A DNA stretch of 64,000 bases. It comes from Clostridia bacterium (GTDB lineage Bacteria; Bacillota; Clostridia; Oscillospirales; Acutalibacteraceae). Below, piece by piece: positions 48,402 through 57,577 of this stretch (positions within the stretch are counted from its first letter, which is position 1; each line of letters begins with the position of its first letter). A model generated the notes under the pieces. The model was not told the DNA's origin and ran no database searches. It saw only the letters and a program-made list of their open reading frames with translations. Where the stretch lies: assembly GCA_900770165.1 (NCBI GenBank), contig CAAGJJ010000037.1, forward strand, positions 1 to 64,000. The letters run 5' to 3'. Both the position numbers and the translations under genes were made by a program.

Positions 48402-48971
48402 ATGGAAGATAATAAAGACAAAGAGTTAGATGAGAAAATAGAAAGAACGGAGTTTACAAAGTCATGTTTTGAGTGGGTGGAATCTTTAATTCCAGCATTA
48501 ATAGTATCAGTGTTAATACTTACGTTTGTATTTAGAATTGTAACTGTTAACGGCTCTTCCATGGAAAACACTCTTCTTCATGGAGATAAATTAATAGTTA
48601 GAAATCTTTTTTATAAACCTTCTAATGGAGATATTGTTGTTGTGGGCCCTATGTGGGGATTAGATGAACATATAATTATTAAAAGAGTAATCGCAAAAGG
48701 TGGTCAAACATTCGATATTAATTTTGATACAGGTGAAGTTACAGTGGATGGCGTTGTTCTTGATGAACCATACATTAAGGAGATTACTAGACTGAAGGAA
48801 GGTGGAGAGATCCCTAGTGTTATTCCTGAAGGCTACTTCTTTGTTATGGGAGATAATAGAAATCATTCGAGTGACAGTAGATCTTATAAAGTAGGCTTAG
48901 TTTCAGAAGACCAGATAGTTGGAAAAGCTGAATTTATTCTCTTTCCTTTTAATAGAATCGGGAAAATTTAA
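48402..48971 (+). CDS. lepB: Signal peptidase I, second tandem copy
   Basis: A 189-residue paralogue of the gene before it with the same layout: anchor (about 25-48), Ser in VNGSSMENTL, Lys in IIKRVIAKGG, and MGDNRNHSSDSR. The N-terminal cytoplasmic part is acidic, unlike the first copy. Both appear catalytically complete. ATG 48402 follows AGGAGGT. It precedes rbgA, a usual neighbour. Confidence 0.95.
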   Translation: MEDNKDKELDEKIERTEFTKSCFEWVESLIPALIVSVLILTFVFRIVTVNGSSMENTLLHGDKLIVRNLFYKPSNGDIVVVGPMWGLDEHIIIKRVIAKGGQTFDINFDTGEVTVDGVVLDEPYIKEITRLKEGGEIPSVIPEGYFFVMGDNRNHSSDSRSYKVGLVSEDQIVGKAEFILFPFNRIGKI

Positions 48972-49011
48972 TAATTGTACTCGGTTTATAGCGTGAAAAG
49001 GAAGTGATTTT

Positions 49012-49887
49012 ATAAACGAGAATAATAGAGCAAATATTAATTGGTTTCCAGGTCATATGACAAAGGCAAAAAGAAAAATAGAACAAGATATAAAATTGGT
49101 TGATGCTGTTACTGAAATTATTGATGCAAGAATACCAGTGAGCAGTAGAAATCCTATTTTAGATCAAATAATAAAATCAAAACCAAGAATTATATTGTTA
49201 AATAAATGTGATATGGCAGACCCAAACCAAACATTAAACTGGATAAAATATTATAAAAATGAAAATATAACAGCTATTGCTGTTGATTGTAAAACAGGAA
49301 AAGGATTAAATTTATTTTTACCTTCAGTTAATTCTGCTTTAAAAGATAAATTAGAAATATGGAAGTCTAAAGGTATAGTTAGAAAAAATGTTAGAATTAT
49401 GGTTGTAGGAATACCTAATGTTGGTAAATCGTCGTTTATTAATAAAATGTCTAAAGGAACTAAGGCTAAAGTTGAGGACAGACCAGGTGTAACAAGGGGA
49501 AATCAATGGTTTTCTATAGGAAAAGGCTATGAATTATTAGATACCCCTGGTGTTTTATGGCCTAAATTTGATGATCCGACGGTTGGTGAAAAATTGGCAT
49601 TTACAGGTGCAATTAAAGACCAGGTTATTGATATTGAACTATTGGCAGTTAAAATTTTAGAATTGCTACGTGATGAGTATAAAAATGAATTGGTAGAAAG
49701 GTATAGACTTAAAAAAGAGGATATATCTAATTTTACAGGTTATGAATTACTTGAATTAATAGGTAAGAAAAGAGGCATGCTTATTTCCAGAGGCGAAATA
49801 GATACTGCAAGAGCTTCTACTATGATTTTAGATGAATTTAGAGCAGGAAAGTTGGGAAGAATAACTCTTGAAAGGGTTAAGGATTAA
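49012..49887 (+). CDS. rbgA: Ribosome biogenesis GTPase RbgA (YlqF), with a probable AUA start
   Basis: A circularly permuted GTPase needed for late 50S assembly. The order is LNKCDMAD (G4), then VVGIPNVGKSS (G1) and DTPGV (G3). The conserved family start NINWFPGHMTKAKR lies partly upstream of the first ATG (49057). That ATG would cut off WFPGH. The frame is open back to a stop near 48993, and no ATG, GTG or TTG occurs there. The ATA at 49012 is five bases after GGAAGTG. So initiation at AUA, or at a mutated start codon, is likely. The protein is 291 residues from 49012. Its stop overlaps the rnhB start. Confidence 0.85.
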   Translation: MNENNRANINWFPGHMTKAKRKIEQDIKLVDAVTEIIDARIPVSSRNPILDQIIKSKPRIILLNKCDMADPNQTLNWIKYYKNENITAIAVDCKTGKGLNLFLPSVNSALKDKLEIWKSKGIVRKNVRIMVVGIPNVGKSSFINKMSKGTKAKVEDRPGVTRGNQWFSIGKGYELLDTPGVLWPKFDDPTVGEKLAFTGAIKDQVIDIELLAVKILELLRDEYKNELVERYRLKKEDISNFTGYELLELIGKKRGMLISRGEIDTARASTMILDEFRAGKLGRITLERVKD

Positions 49888-50495
49888 TGGATTGGTTAAT
49901 GTATGAAAATGAATGTATAAATAATGGATATAATTTAGTATGTGGTGTTGATGAAGCAGGAAGGGGCCCCTTAGCGGGTCCTGTTTTTGCTGCATCGGTA
50001 ATATTTCCAGTTAATACTATTATTGAAGGTATTAATGATTCTAAAAAAATTAGTGAAAAAAAGAGAGAAAGATTATTTGAAATAATAAAGCAAAAAGCCC
50101 TAGCTTATTCGATTGCATATGCGACAGAAGAAGAAATTGATGAGATTAATATATTAAATGCTACTTTTCTTGCAATGTCAAGAGCTGTAGAAGGACTTAA
50201 AGTAAAGCCAGATATTGCGTTAATAGATGGTAATAAATCACCTGAGCTTAATATTCCCACTATGTGTATTATAAAAGGCGATGCAAAATCACAATCTATT
50301 GCTGCAGCATCTATTTTGGCAAAAGTTGGTAGAGATAGATTAATGAAAGAATTATCGCTAAAATATCCTGAATATCAGTTTGAAAAACATAAGGGATATG
50401 GTACAGCACTTCACAGGGAATTAATAAAAAAATATGGATGCTGTCCTATTCATAGAAAAACATTTCTAAAAAAAATATTGAGTAATTGTGTATGA
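49887..50495 (+). CDS. rnhB: Ribonuclease HII
   Basis: The 202-residue enzyme cuts RNA in hybrids and single ribonucleotides in DNA. Its motifs are GVDEAGRGPLAGPV (Asp22, Glu23), NDSKKISEKKRE, ALIDGNKSP and SIAAASILAKVGRD. Its ATG overlaps the rbgA stop by one base, and its own stop overlaps the yraN start (ATGA). This is tight translational coupling in one operon. Confidence 0.97.
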   Translation: MDWLMYENECINNGYNLVCGVDEAGRGPLAGPVFAASVIFPVNTIIEGINDSKKISEKKRERLFEIIKQKALAYSIAYATEEEIDEINILNATFLAMSRAVEGLKVKPDIALIDGNKSPELNIPTMCIIKGDAKSQSIAAASILAKVGRDRLMKELSLKYPEYQFEKHKGYGTALHRELIKKYGCCPIHRKTFLKKILSNCV

Positions 50496-50866
50496 ATACA
50501 AGAAAAGTAGGGTACATAGGGGAAAATATAGCAGAAAAGTATTTAAAATCAAAAGGATACAATACATTATGCGTGAACTATTATTGCAAGTATGGTGAAA
50601 TAGACATAATTTCTTGTAAAGATAAATATATTATATTTGTTGAAGTAAAAATGAGGAAATCAAATTTATATTCAACACCTGCTCAGGCGGTTAACACGAA
50701 AAAACAAAAGAAAATAATAAATTCTGCTTTAGACTATATTGTTAATAATAACGTTGAACTCCAACCAAGATTTGATGTTATAGAGATAATTAAAAATGAG
50801 AAAGATGTTAAAATTAACCATATTATTAATGCTTTTTGGCAGGAGGAAGATAATGCATCTTTTTGA
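50492..50866 (+). CDS. YraN/UPF0102 endonuclease-fold protein
   Basis: A 124-residue protein with a restriction-endonuclease-like fold. NTRKVGYIGENIAEKYLKSKGY opens it, followed by YGEIDIISCKDKYIIFVEVKMR with the acidic and Lys motif, and TPAQAVNTKKQKKI. Its cellular role is not settled. ATG 50492 overlaps the rnhB stop; the end overlaps the dipeptidase start. Confidence 0.93.
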   Translation: MNTRKVGYIGENIAEKYLKSKGYNTLCVNYYCKYGEIDIISCKDKYIIFVEVKMRKSNLYSTPAQAVNTKKQKKIINSALDYIVNNNVELQPRFDVIEIIKNEKDVKINHIINAFWQEEDNASF

Positions 50867-51779
50867 TTTACATTGTGATACCTTATATAGAAGTGTAATG
50901 GAAAATAAAGGCTTATTGAAAAATGATTTCCAAATTTCGTTACAAAAGGGCAAAAAATTTGATTCTTGGGTCGAATGTTTTGCTATTTGGATTTCTGATG
51001 ATTTAACAGGACAAGAAGCATCTGATTTTTTTGATAATGCAATTAGGAATTTTAAAGAAGAACAGAATTTAAATTCTGAATACATAAAACAACTTTATAA
51101 TGTAAATGAATATCAAAAAGAAAACAGTAATGGTAAATGTGCAGCTATACTTACGCTTGAAGGGTCGAAAGCTTTAAATGGCGATTTGAACAAAGTTAGT
51201 TATATGAAAGAGTGTAGCATTAAAGCTATTACGTTAACATGGAATGGAGATTGTGATATTGGAAGTGGCTGTAAGGTATTAAATCCTGTTGGCCTTACAC
51301 AATTTGGAAAAGATGTTATTTCTCTTATGAACGAATATTCTATAATTCCAGATGTTTCTCATGCTAGTGACAAACTTTTTTATGATGTTGTGAATTTTAG
51401 CAAAAAACCGATAATTGCTACTCATTCAAATTCTAGAAAGATATGCAATAATGTACGAAATTTAACTGATGATCAATTTAAAATAATAAGATCAATGAAT
51501 GGTATAGTTGGAATTAATTTTTGTAAAGATTTTTTAAATAGTAACGATAATGCTAATTTTTTAGATATAAGAAAACATGTAGAGCATTTTTTATCTTTGT
51601 CTGGAGAAAAAACATTATGTATTGGTAGTGATTTTGATGGTGCTGATATGCCAGAGTGCATAAAAGATATAGAATCTATTTTATCGCTTTATGATTATTT
51701 TTTAGATTGTGGATATGAAAGATCACTTTTGGATGACATATTTTTTAATAATGCTTATAATTTTTTTATGAATTATTGA
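50853..51779 (+). CDS. Membrane dipeptidase family (M19) zinc peptidase
   Basis: A 308-residue metallopeptidase of the renal dipeptidase type that splits dipeptides, often with D-residues. Zinc ligands are visible in FDLHCDTL, LEGSKAL, VSHASDKLF and THSNSRKICNNVRNL, and the late GSDFDGAD motif is present. Catalysis is probably cytoplasmic, as there is no signal peptide. ATG 50853 follows GGAGG and overlaps the yraN end. A longer frame begins at 50796 but lies inside yraN. Confidence 0.92.
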   Translation: MHLFDLHCDTLYRSVMENKGLLKNDFQISLQKGKKFDSWVECFAIWISDDLTGQEASDFFDNAIRNFKEEQNLNSEYIKQLYNVNEYQKENSNGKCAAILTLEGSKALNGDLNKVSYMKECSIKAITLTWNGDCDIGSGCKVLNPVGLTQFGKDVISLMNEYSIIPDVSHASDKLFYDVVNFSKKPIIATHSNSRKICNNVRNLTDDQFKIIRSMNGIVGINFCKDFLNSNDNANFLDIRKHVEHFLSLSGEKTLCIGSDFDGADMPECIKDIESILSLYDYFLDCGYERSLLDDIFFNNAYNFFMNY

Positions 51780-51815
51780 TTGTATTAATCTATATCAAAT
51801 TAAGGGAGGTTGAAT

Positions 51816-53342
51816 ATGAAATATAAAAGTACTAGAGATAGTTCTATTAGCTTGAACTCGAAATATGCAATTGCTAAAGGAATATCTGAGGAAGGTGGCC
51901 TTTATGTACCTTGCAGTTTTCCAAAATATTCTCATGAGAATTTGGATAAAATGAAGATGCTTAATTATAAAAGTAGAGCAAAGTTTATATTAAAAGACTT
52001 TCTAACAGATTTTAGTGATGCCGAGTTGATAGATTGTATTGAAAGTGCTTATTCAGGGGAAAAGTTTGATTTAGATAATCCTGCACCTGTTTTTTTAGGA
52101 CAGAATAGCAATAAAAATATTTACATATTAGAGTTATGGCATGGACCGACATTGGCATTCAAAGATATTGCACTACAGATTTTACCACATCTCTTAACAA
52201 AATCATTTTCAGAAGTATATAAAGGCAAAAGGGCTATTATTCCTGTTGCAACGTCTGGAGATACAGGAAAAGCAGCTATGGAAGGTTTTAAGAATGTAGA
52301 TGGTACAGATGTTATAGTATTTTATCCTGAAGATGGTGTGAGCTTTATTCAAAAAAAGCAAATGCTTACGCAGAAAGGAAAAAATGTATTCGTATGTGGA
52401 GTAAAAGGCAATTTTGACGATGCTCAAAGCGCAATAAAAAATATTTTTACGAATAAAACGGTTAATGAAGCACTTTCTAATAAAGGCATGATATTTTCTA
52501 GTGCGAATTCTATTAATTTAGGTCGGCTTCTTCCTCAGATCGTTTATTATTTTTCCGCGTACTGCGATCTTATGAATAATGGAAAAATTAATTTTAAAGG
52601 AGAAAAGGTTAATATAGTTGTTCCAACAGGTAATTTTGGCAACATATTAGCAGCTTATTATGCAAAAAGAATGGGTCTTCCAATTAATAAGCTTATTTGT
52701 GCATCGAATTCTAATAATGTATTAGATGATTTTATAAGAACTGGAATTTATAACAGGAATCGTCATCTATATACAACAATATCTCCGTCTATGGATATAC
52801 TTGTTTCTAGTAACTTAGAAAGACTCTTGTACCATTTAACAGATGATAGTGATACTAAAACAAAACATTGGATGGAACAACTTAGACTTTATGGTAAGTA
52901 TGAAATTGATCAACAGACCAAAGGTAAAGTTCAGGATATATTTTATAGTGATTTTTGCAATGAAAATGAGACGAAAAATTATATTAGGATGATGTTTGAA
53001 AATGAGAATTACCTTTGCGATCCACACACAGCAGTTGCTGTTGGGGTATATGATAAATATATTTCAGTTACCAACGATAAAGATACCCCTACTATAATAG
53101 TTTCAACAGCTAGTCCATATAAATTTGCAGAAAGTGTTTTATTATCAATTTCAAATAGAACACGCACTTATAACAATCAGTTTGAAGTAATACAATATTT
53201 AAGTACATTAAGTGGAACTAGAATACCAGTATCAATAGAAAATTTATTTGCTAAAAATATAATTTTTAAAAATATATGCAATAAAAATTCTATTCTTAAT
53301 ATGATATTAAAATATTTGGAATTGGATATTGAAGAGGTGTAA
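51816..53342 (+). CDS. thrC: Threonine synthase
   Basis: A PLP enzyme converting O-phosphohomoserine to threonine. The 508-residue protein is of the long type: MKYKSTRDSSISLNSKYAIAKGISEEGGLYVP, the PLP Lys116 in PTLAFKDIALQ, then VATSGDTGKAA, the phosphate loop VVPTGNFGNILAAYYAKRMG, and DPHTAVAVGVYDKY near the end. ATG 51816 follows GGGAGG; the TTG at 51810 falls on that site. A ribosome site for the next gene overlaps its stop. Confidence 0.96.
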   Translation: MKYKSTRDSSISLNSKYAIAKGISEEGGLYVPCSFPKYSHENLDKMKMLNYKSRAKFILKDFLTDFSDAELIDCIESAYSGEKFDLDNPAPVFLGQNSNKNIYILELWHGPTLAFKDIALQILPHLLTKSFSEVYKGKRAIIPVATSGDTGKAAMEGFKNVDGTDVIVFYPEDGVSFIQKKQMLTQKGKNVFVCGVKGNFDDAQSAIKNIFTNKTVNEALSNKGMIFSSANSINLGRLLPQIVYYFSAYCDLMNNGKINFKGEKVNIVVPTGNFGNILAAYYAKRMGLPINKLICASNSNNVLDDFIRTGIYNRNRHLYTTISPSMDILVSSNLERLLYHLTDDSDTKTKHWMEQLRLYGKYEIDQQTKGKVQDIFYSDFCNENETKNYIRMMFENENYLCDPHTAVAVGVYDKYISVTNDKDTPTIIVSTASPYKFAESVLLSISNRTRTYNNQFEVIQYLSTLSGTRIPVSIENLFAKNIIFKNICNKNSILNMILKYLELDIEEV

Positions 53343-53347
53343 AATCC

Positions 53348-54037
53348 ATGTCGCTGTTTACTATTGGAGATCTGCATCTTTCATTCGGTCACAGTAAACC
53401 AATGGATATATTCCCAGGTTGGAACAACTATACGGACAGATTAAAGAAAAATTGGGAAAGTATTGTTTCAGATAACGATACAGTTGTTATAGTGGGAGAT
53501 ATCTCCTGGGCAATGAAATTAGAAGATGCAAAGGAAGATTTTAAATTTATTAATGAGCTTCCAGGAAAAAAGATAATTTTAAAGGGAAATCATGACTATT
53601 GGTGGACAACAAGAAAGAAAATGGATGAATTTTTAAGTCGTAATTCATTTGATTCTATAAATATATTGTTTAATTGTTCATATAAAGTAGATAAATTTGC
53701 TATTTGTGGGACTAGAGGTTGGTTTTACGATGCAGAAACAGATGAGGACAGAAAAATATTAAATAGAGAAGTAGGAAGGCTTAGCACTTCTATAAATGAA
53801 GCAATTAAGTTAGGAGGAGAGGTGGTAGCATTTTTACATTATCCTCCAGTATATGCAGGCGATGAATGTTCTGAAATTATAAATTTGCTTCTTGATAAGA
53901 ATATAAAAAAATGTTACTATGGTCATATTCATGGAAATATTGCGCATAAAAGGGCAGTAACTGGAATATATAAAGGAATTGATTTTAAAATGGTTTCTGG
54001 CGATTTTATTAATTTTATGCCTGTTTTGGTTAGATAA
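53348..54037 (+). CDS. Calcineurin-like metallophosphoesterase
   Basis: A 229-residue protein with the metallophosphoesterase motif series: GDLHLS, VGDISWAMK, LKGNHDYWW, HYPPVYAG and GHIHG. These bind two metals. The substrate is unknown; family members act on cyclic nucleotides, nucleic acids or phosphoproteins. ATG 53348 comes five bases after the thrC stop. Confidence 0.93.
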   Translation: MSLFTIGDLHLSFGHSKPMDIFPGWNNYTDRLKKNWESIVSDNDTVVIVGDISWAMKLEDAKEDFKFINELPGKKIILKGNHDYWWTTRKKMDEFLSRNSFDSINILFNCSYKVDKFAICGTRGWFYDAETDEDRKILNREVGRLSTSINEAIKLGGEVVAFLHYPPVYAGDECSEIINLLLDKNIKKCYYGHIHGNIAHKRAVTGIYKGIDFKMVSGDFINFMPVLVR

Positions 54038-54074
54038 ATTTTTTATATTAAATTTCAACTTTTTATAGAAAAAT

Positions 54075-54103
54075 ATTTGGTTATATGATATAATGAACCA
54101 AAT
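54075..54103 (+). promoter_or_regulatory. tig promoter with an inverted repeat around the -10 box
   Basis: TATAAT lies at 54089-54094 with a weak -35 (TAGAAA, 54066-54071). ATTTGGTT (54075-54082) and AACCAAAT (54096-54103) are perfect inverted repeats on both sides of the -10, 13 bases apart. This arrangement would let a bound protein block the promoter. The regulator is unknown; it does not match the CtsR heptad repeat. Confidence 0.5.
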
Positions 54104-54142
54104 ATATATATTATATATTGTATTTCAGGAGGTTAAAAACAA

Positions 54143-55423
54143 ATGAATCTAAAATCATCAAATAAGGTTGATACAAACAGATATCAGTTAGAAATAGCTG
54201 TAGAGCCTAAGGAATTTGAAAGTGCTGTGGAGAAAGCCTATAAAAAAGAAGCAGGAAAAATTACAATTCCTGGTTTTAGAAAAGGAAAGGCACCACGTGC
54301 TTTTATTGAAAAATATTATGGAAAAGAAGTTTTTTACGATAGTGCCATTAATTCTATTTATCCAGATGCATTAGATGAAGCTGTAAAAGAGGCAAATATT
54401 GAGGTTATAGATGATAAGATTGACTTTGATATAGTTGAAGTTGGAGAAAATGGATTAATCTTTAAAGCTACTTTGACAGTAAAACCTGAAGTGAAAATAG
54501 ACAACTATAAGGGTATAGAGGTTAGTCCTGTTAACGTTGAGGTTACAGATGAAGATATAAATGACGAGATTGAAAGGGTTCGAGAAAGAAATTCAAGACT
54601 AATAACTGTTGAAGATAGAGAAGCTCAAAATGGAGACATTGCAGTTATAGACTTTGAAGGTTTCTGCGATGGTGTAGCATTTGAGGGTGGCAAAGCAGAA
54701 AAATATAGCCTAGGGTTAGGTGAAGGCCAATTTATTGCAGGTTTTGAAGATCAAGTAATTGGCCATAAACCTGGTGAAGAATTTGATATAGTAGTTACTT
54801 TCCCTGAGGAATATCAAGCAAAAGATCTTGCAGGAAAAGAAGCAGTATTTAAAATTAAACTTCATGAAATAAAGAAAAAGGAACTTCCTGAAGTTGATGA
54901 TGAATTTGTAAAAGATGTAAGTGAATTTGATACATTAGATCAATATAAGGAAAGTTTAAAAAATCAGCTTACAGAGCAGTTTGAAAAAAAGGCAAAAGAT
55001 GATGTTGAGAATCAAATGATAGATAAGCTTATTGAACTAGTAGAAGCAGAAGTTCCTGAGGCAATGTATAACAATAAGATAAAAGAGATGGCTCGTGAAT
55101 TCGAATATCGTTTGAAATCTCAAGGCTTAGATATAAATTCTTATATGAAATATACTGGCATGGATTCTCAAAAATTTAAAGAGAGCTTTAAACCTCAAGC
55201 AGAGCGTCAAGTAAAGCTAAGACTTGCACTTGAAAAAATTGCAGATCTTGAAAACCTTGAAGCAACAGAGGAAGATCTTGAAAATGAATATAAGAAAATT
55301 GCAGAAAGGTATAGTATGGAAGTAGAAAAAATTAAAAATATTATACCAAAATCTGAACTTACAAAAGATATTGTAGTAGAAAAAGCAATTAATCTTGTAC
55401 GTGATAATTCTGTTATTGCATAA
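54143..55423 (+). CDS. tig: Trigger factor
   Basis: A ribosome-bound chaperone with peptidyl-prolyl isomerase activity. The 426-residue protein has the ribosome-binding signature PGFRKGKAPR near residue 45, the FKBP-like domain (about 150-245) with GDIAVIDFEGFCDG, and a long helical C-terminal chaperone region. ATG 54143 follows AGGAGG. It is first of the tig-clpP-clpX-lon series. Confidence 0.97.
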   Translation: MNLKSSNKVDTNRYQLEIAVEPKEFESAVEKAYKKEAGKITIPGFRKGKAPRAFIEKYYGKEVFYDSAINSIYPDALDEAVKEANIEVIDDKIDFDIVEVGENGLIFKATLTVKPEVKIDNYKGIEVSPVNVEVTDEDINDEIERVRERNSRLITVEDREAQNGDIAVIDFEGFCDGVAFEGGKAEKYSLGLGEGQFIAGFEDQVIGHKPGEEFDIVVTFPEEYQAKDLAGKEAVFKIKLHEIKKKELPEVDDEFVKDVSEFDTLDQYKESLKNQLTEQFEKKAKDDVENQMIDKLIELVEAEVPEAMYNNKIKEMAREFEYRLKSQGLDINSYMKYTGMDSQKFKESFKPQAERQVKLRLALEKIADLENLEATEEDLENEYKKIAERYSMEVEKIKNIIPKSELTKDIVVEKAINLVRDNSVIA

Positions 55424-55504
55424 AATTTATTATTAAAATGTATAAAGTACTGACTTTTGGTCAAGTATGTTTTTGTTAAATTATTTTTTGTGGGGGTGTA
55501 CCTG

Positions 55505-56083
55505 TTGAGTTTGGTACCTTATGTTGTAGAACAAACTAATAGAGGCGAACGTTCTTATGATATTTTTTCAAGATTATTAAATGATAGGATTATAATGTTA
55601 CATGATGAAGTTAACAGTACAACAGCTAGTCTTGTAGTTGCACAATTGTTATATTTGGAAGGGCAAGATGCATCTAAGGATATAAGTCTTTATATAAATA
55701 GTCCTGGTGGATCTGTAACTGATGGTATGTCTATATACGATACTATGCAGTATATTAAATGTGATGTATCTACTATTTGTATGGGCATGGCTGCAAGTAT
55801 GGGAGCATTTTTGCTTGCTGCTGGAGCTAAAGGTAAGAGATATTCTCTTCCTAATAGTGATATAATGATTCACCAACCAAGTGGTGGAGCACAAGGTCAA
55901 GCTACAGATATAATGATTCATGCAGATCATATTATTAGAACAAAGCAAAAATTGAATAAAATATTATCTGAAAAGACAGGTCAGCCGTTAGAAGTTATTG
56001 CTAGAGATACAGAAAGAGATAATTTTATGAGTGCTGAAGAAGCTTTGAAATATGGTCTAATAGATAAAGTAATTTATAAATAA
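55505..56083 (+). CDS. clpP: ATP-dependent protease proteolytic subunit ClpP
   Basis: The barrel protease that degrades unfolded or tagged proteins with ClpX. The 192-residue protein has Ser98 in GMAASMGAF, His in IMIHQPSGG and the Asp in RDTERDNFM, a full catalytic triad. TTG 55505 gives the normal start [15 protein letters not shown]; the 16 residues of frame upstream are not part of the family. The GGGGGTG site lies upstream. Confidence 0.97.
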   Translation: MSLVPYVVEQTNRGERSYDIFSRLLNDRIIMLHDEVNSTTASLVVAQLLYLEGQDASKDISLYINSPGGSVTDGMSIYDTMQYIKCDVSTICMGMAASMGAFLLAAGAKGKRYSLPNSDIMIHQPSGGAQGQATDIMIHADHIIRTKQKLNKILSEKTGQPLEVIARDTERDNFMSAEEALKYGLIDKVIYK

Positions 56084-56100
56084 TAGGAATTGGTGATATA

Positions 56101-57420
56101 ATGTCTATAAAAGATGAAACAAGAGATAGAGATCTATGCTGCTCATTTTGTGGAAAACCTCAGGATCAAGCGGCTAGACTAATTGCGGGACCTGGTGTTT
56201 GTATATGTGATGAGTGTGTTGAACTCTGCCTATCTATTTTAAATGATGGGAAAAAATCATCTTTAGGGAAAAGCAAATGCATAGAATCTTCTATGGTATT
56301 ACCAAAACCACATGAAATAAAAGCAAAGCTTGATGAGTATGTTATTGGGCAAGAAGAAGCTAAGGTTGCTTTATCTGTTGCAGTGTATAACCACTATAAA
56401 AGAATATACTTTGGAGACATAGATGATGTTGAATTAACAAAAAGTAATATATTACTTATGGGTTCAACTGGAGTTGGAAAAACATTGCTAGCGCAGACTT
56501 TAGCTAAAATATTAGATGTACCATTTGCAATTGCTGATGCAACGACACTTACAGAAGCAGGATACGTTGGAGAAGATGTAGAAAATATTCTTTTAAGACT
56601 TATTCAAGTTGCAGATTTTGATATTGAAAAAGCAGAACATGGAATAATATATGTAGATGAAATAGATAAAATTGCGAGAAAGTCTGAAAATCCATCTATA
56701 ACTAGAGATGTAAGTGGAGAAGGAGTACAACAGTCTTTATTAAAAATACTAGAAGGAACTGTCTCAAATGTTCCACCTCAAGGCGGAAGGAAACATCCAC
56801 AGCAAGAGTTTATTCAAATAGATACATCGAATATTTTATTTATTTGTGGCGGAGCCTTTGATGGCCTTGAAAAAATTATTGAAAAAAGAAAAGGTACTTA
56901 TTCTTTAGGCTTTGGTGCAGATATTAAAACAAGGCAAGAGCTCGATGAAGTAGCTTGGATGAAAGATGTAACTCCACACGATTTAGTAAAATATGGGCTT
57001 ATACCTGAACTTGTTGGCAGGTTACCTGTAATTACACATTTAAATAGTTTAGATAAAGATTCTCTTGTTAGAATATTAACTGAACCTAAAAATGCGTTGA
57101 TAAAACAGTATAAAAAGATTTTTGAACTTGACAGGGTGAAGCTAGAATTTGATAAATCTGCACTTGAAGCTATAGCTCAAAAAGCTTTAGATAGAAAAAC
57201 AGGTGCAAGAGGAATTAGATCAATTATGGAAGAGTTACTTTCCGACTTAATGTATAAGGTTCCTTCAGATCATACTATAGATAAAGTTATTATCTCTGAG
57301 GAAACTGTTAAAAACGGTAAAGAAGCAGAACTTGTTTATGATACTAGTAGAAAACCGTTTAGCATTACTATTAACAATCATAAGTCTGACAAAAGGTCAA
57401 AAAATAGTAATGCATCTTAA
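56101..57420 (+). CDS. clpX: ClpX ATPase subunit
   Basis: The unfoldase that feeds substrates to ClpP. The 439-residue protein has an N-terminal zinc finger (CCSFCGKP ... [10 protein letters not shown]), Walker A GSTGVGKT, Walker [14 protein letters not shown], and a sensor-2 region [13 protein letters not shown]. The last 30 residues are Lys/Asn/Ser-rich. ATG 56101 comes 17 bases after clpP. Confidence 0.98.
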   Translation: MSIKDETRDRDLCCSFCGKPQDQAARLIAGPGVCICDECVELCLSILNDGKKSSLGKSKCIESSMVLPKPHEIKAKLDEYVIGQEEAKVALSVAVYNHYKRIYFGDIDDVELTKSNILLMGSTGVGKTLLAQTLAKILDVPFAIADATTLTEAGYVGEDVENILLRLIQVADFDIEKAEHGIIYVDEIDKIARKSENPSITRDVSGEGVQQSLLKILEGTVSNVPPQGGRKHPQQEFIQIDTSNILFICGGAFDGLEKIIEKRKGTYSLGFGADIKTRQELDEVAWMKDVTPHDLVKYGLIPELVGRLPVITHLNSLDKDSLVRILTEPKNALIKQYKKIFELDRVKLEFDKSALEAIAQKALDRKTGARGIRSIMEELLSDLMYKVPSDHTIDKVIISEETVKNGKEAELVYDTSRKPFSITINNHKSDKRSKNSNAS

Positions 57421-57577
57421 TATAAGCCGTATTATATAGGCTGTAATATTCGTTTGTATGTGGAGTTTTACTGCACTATGTGTTGGTTTATACTTAATAT
57501 ATTTTTTAGTTTTCCCATATATAAATGAGTATTGCAGCTTATTTTATTCTTATTTTAAAAGACAGGAGGCGATTGTT

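Noticed and set aside
50796..50852. Longer start for the M19 dipeptidase
   Set aside because: It lies inside yraN; ATG 50853 has GGAGG and gives the expected HLFDLHCDT start.
55457..55504. N-terminal extension of ClpP
   Set aside because: It is hydrophobic and absent from the family; TTG 55505 gives the standard ClpP beginning behind a ribosome site.
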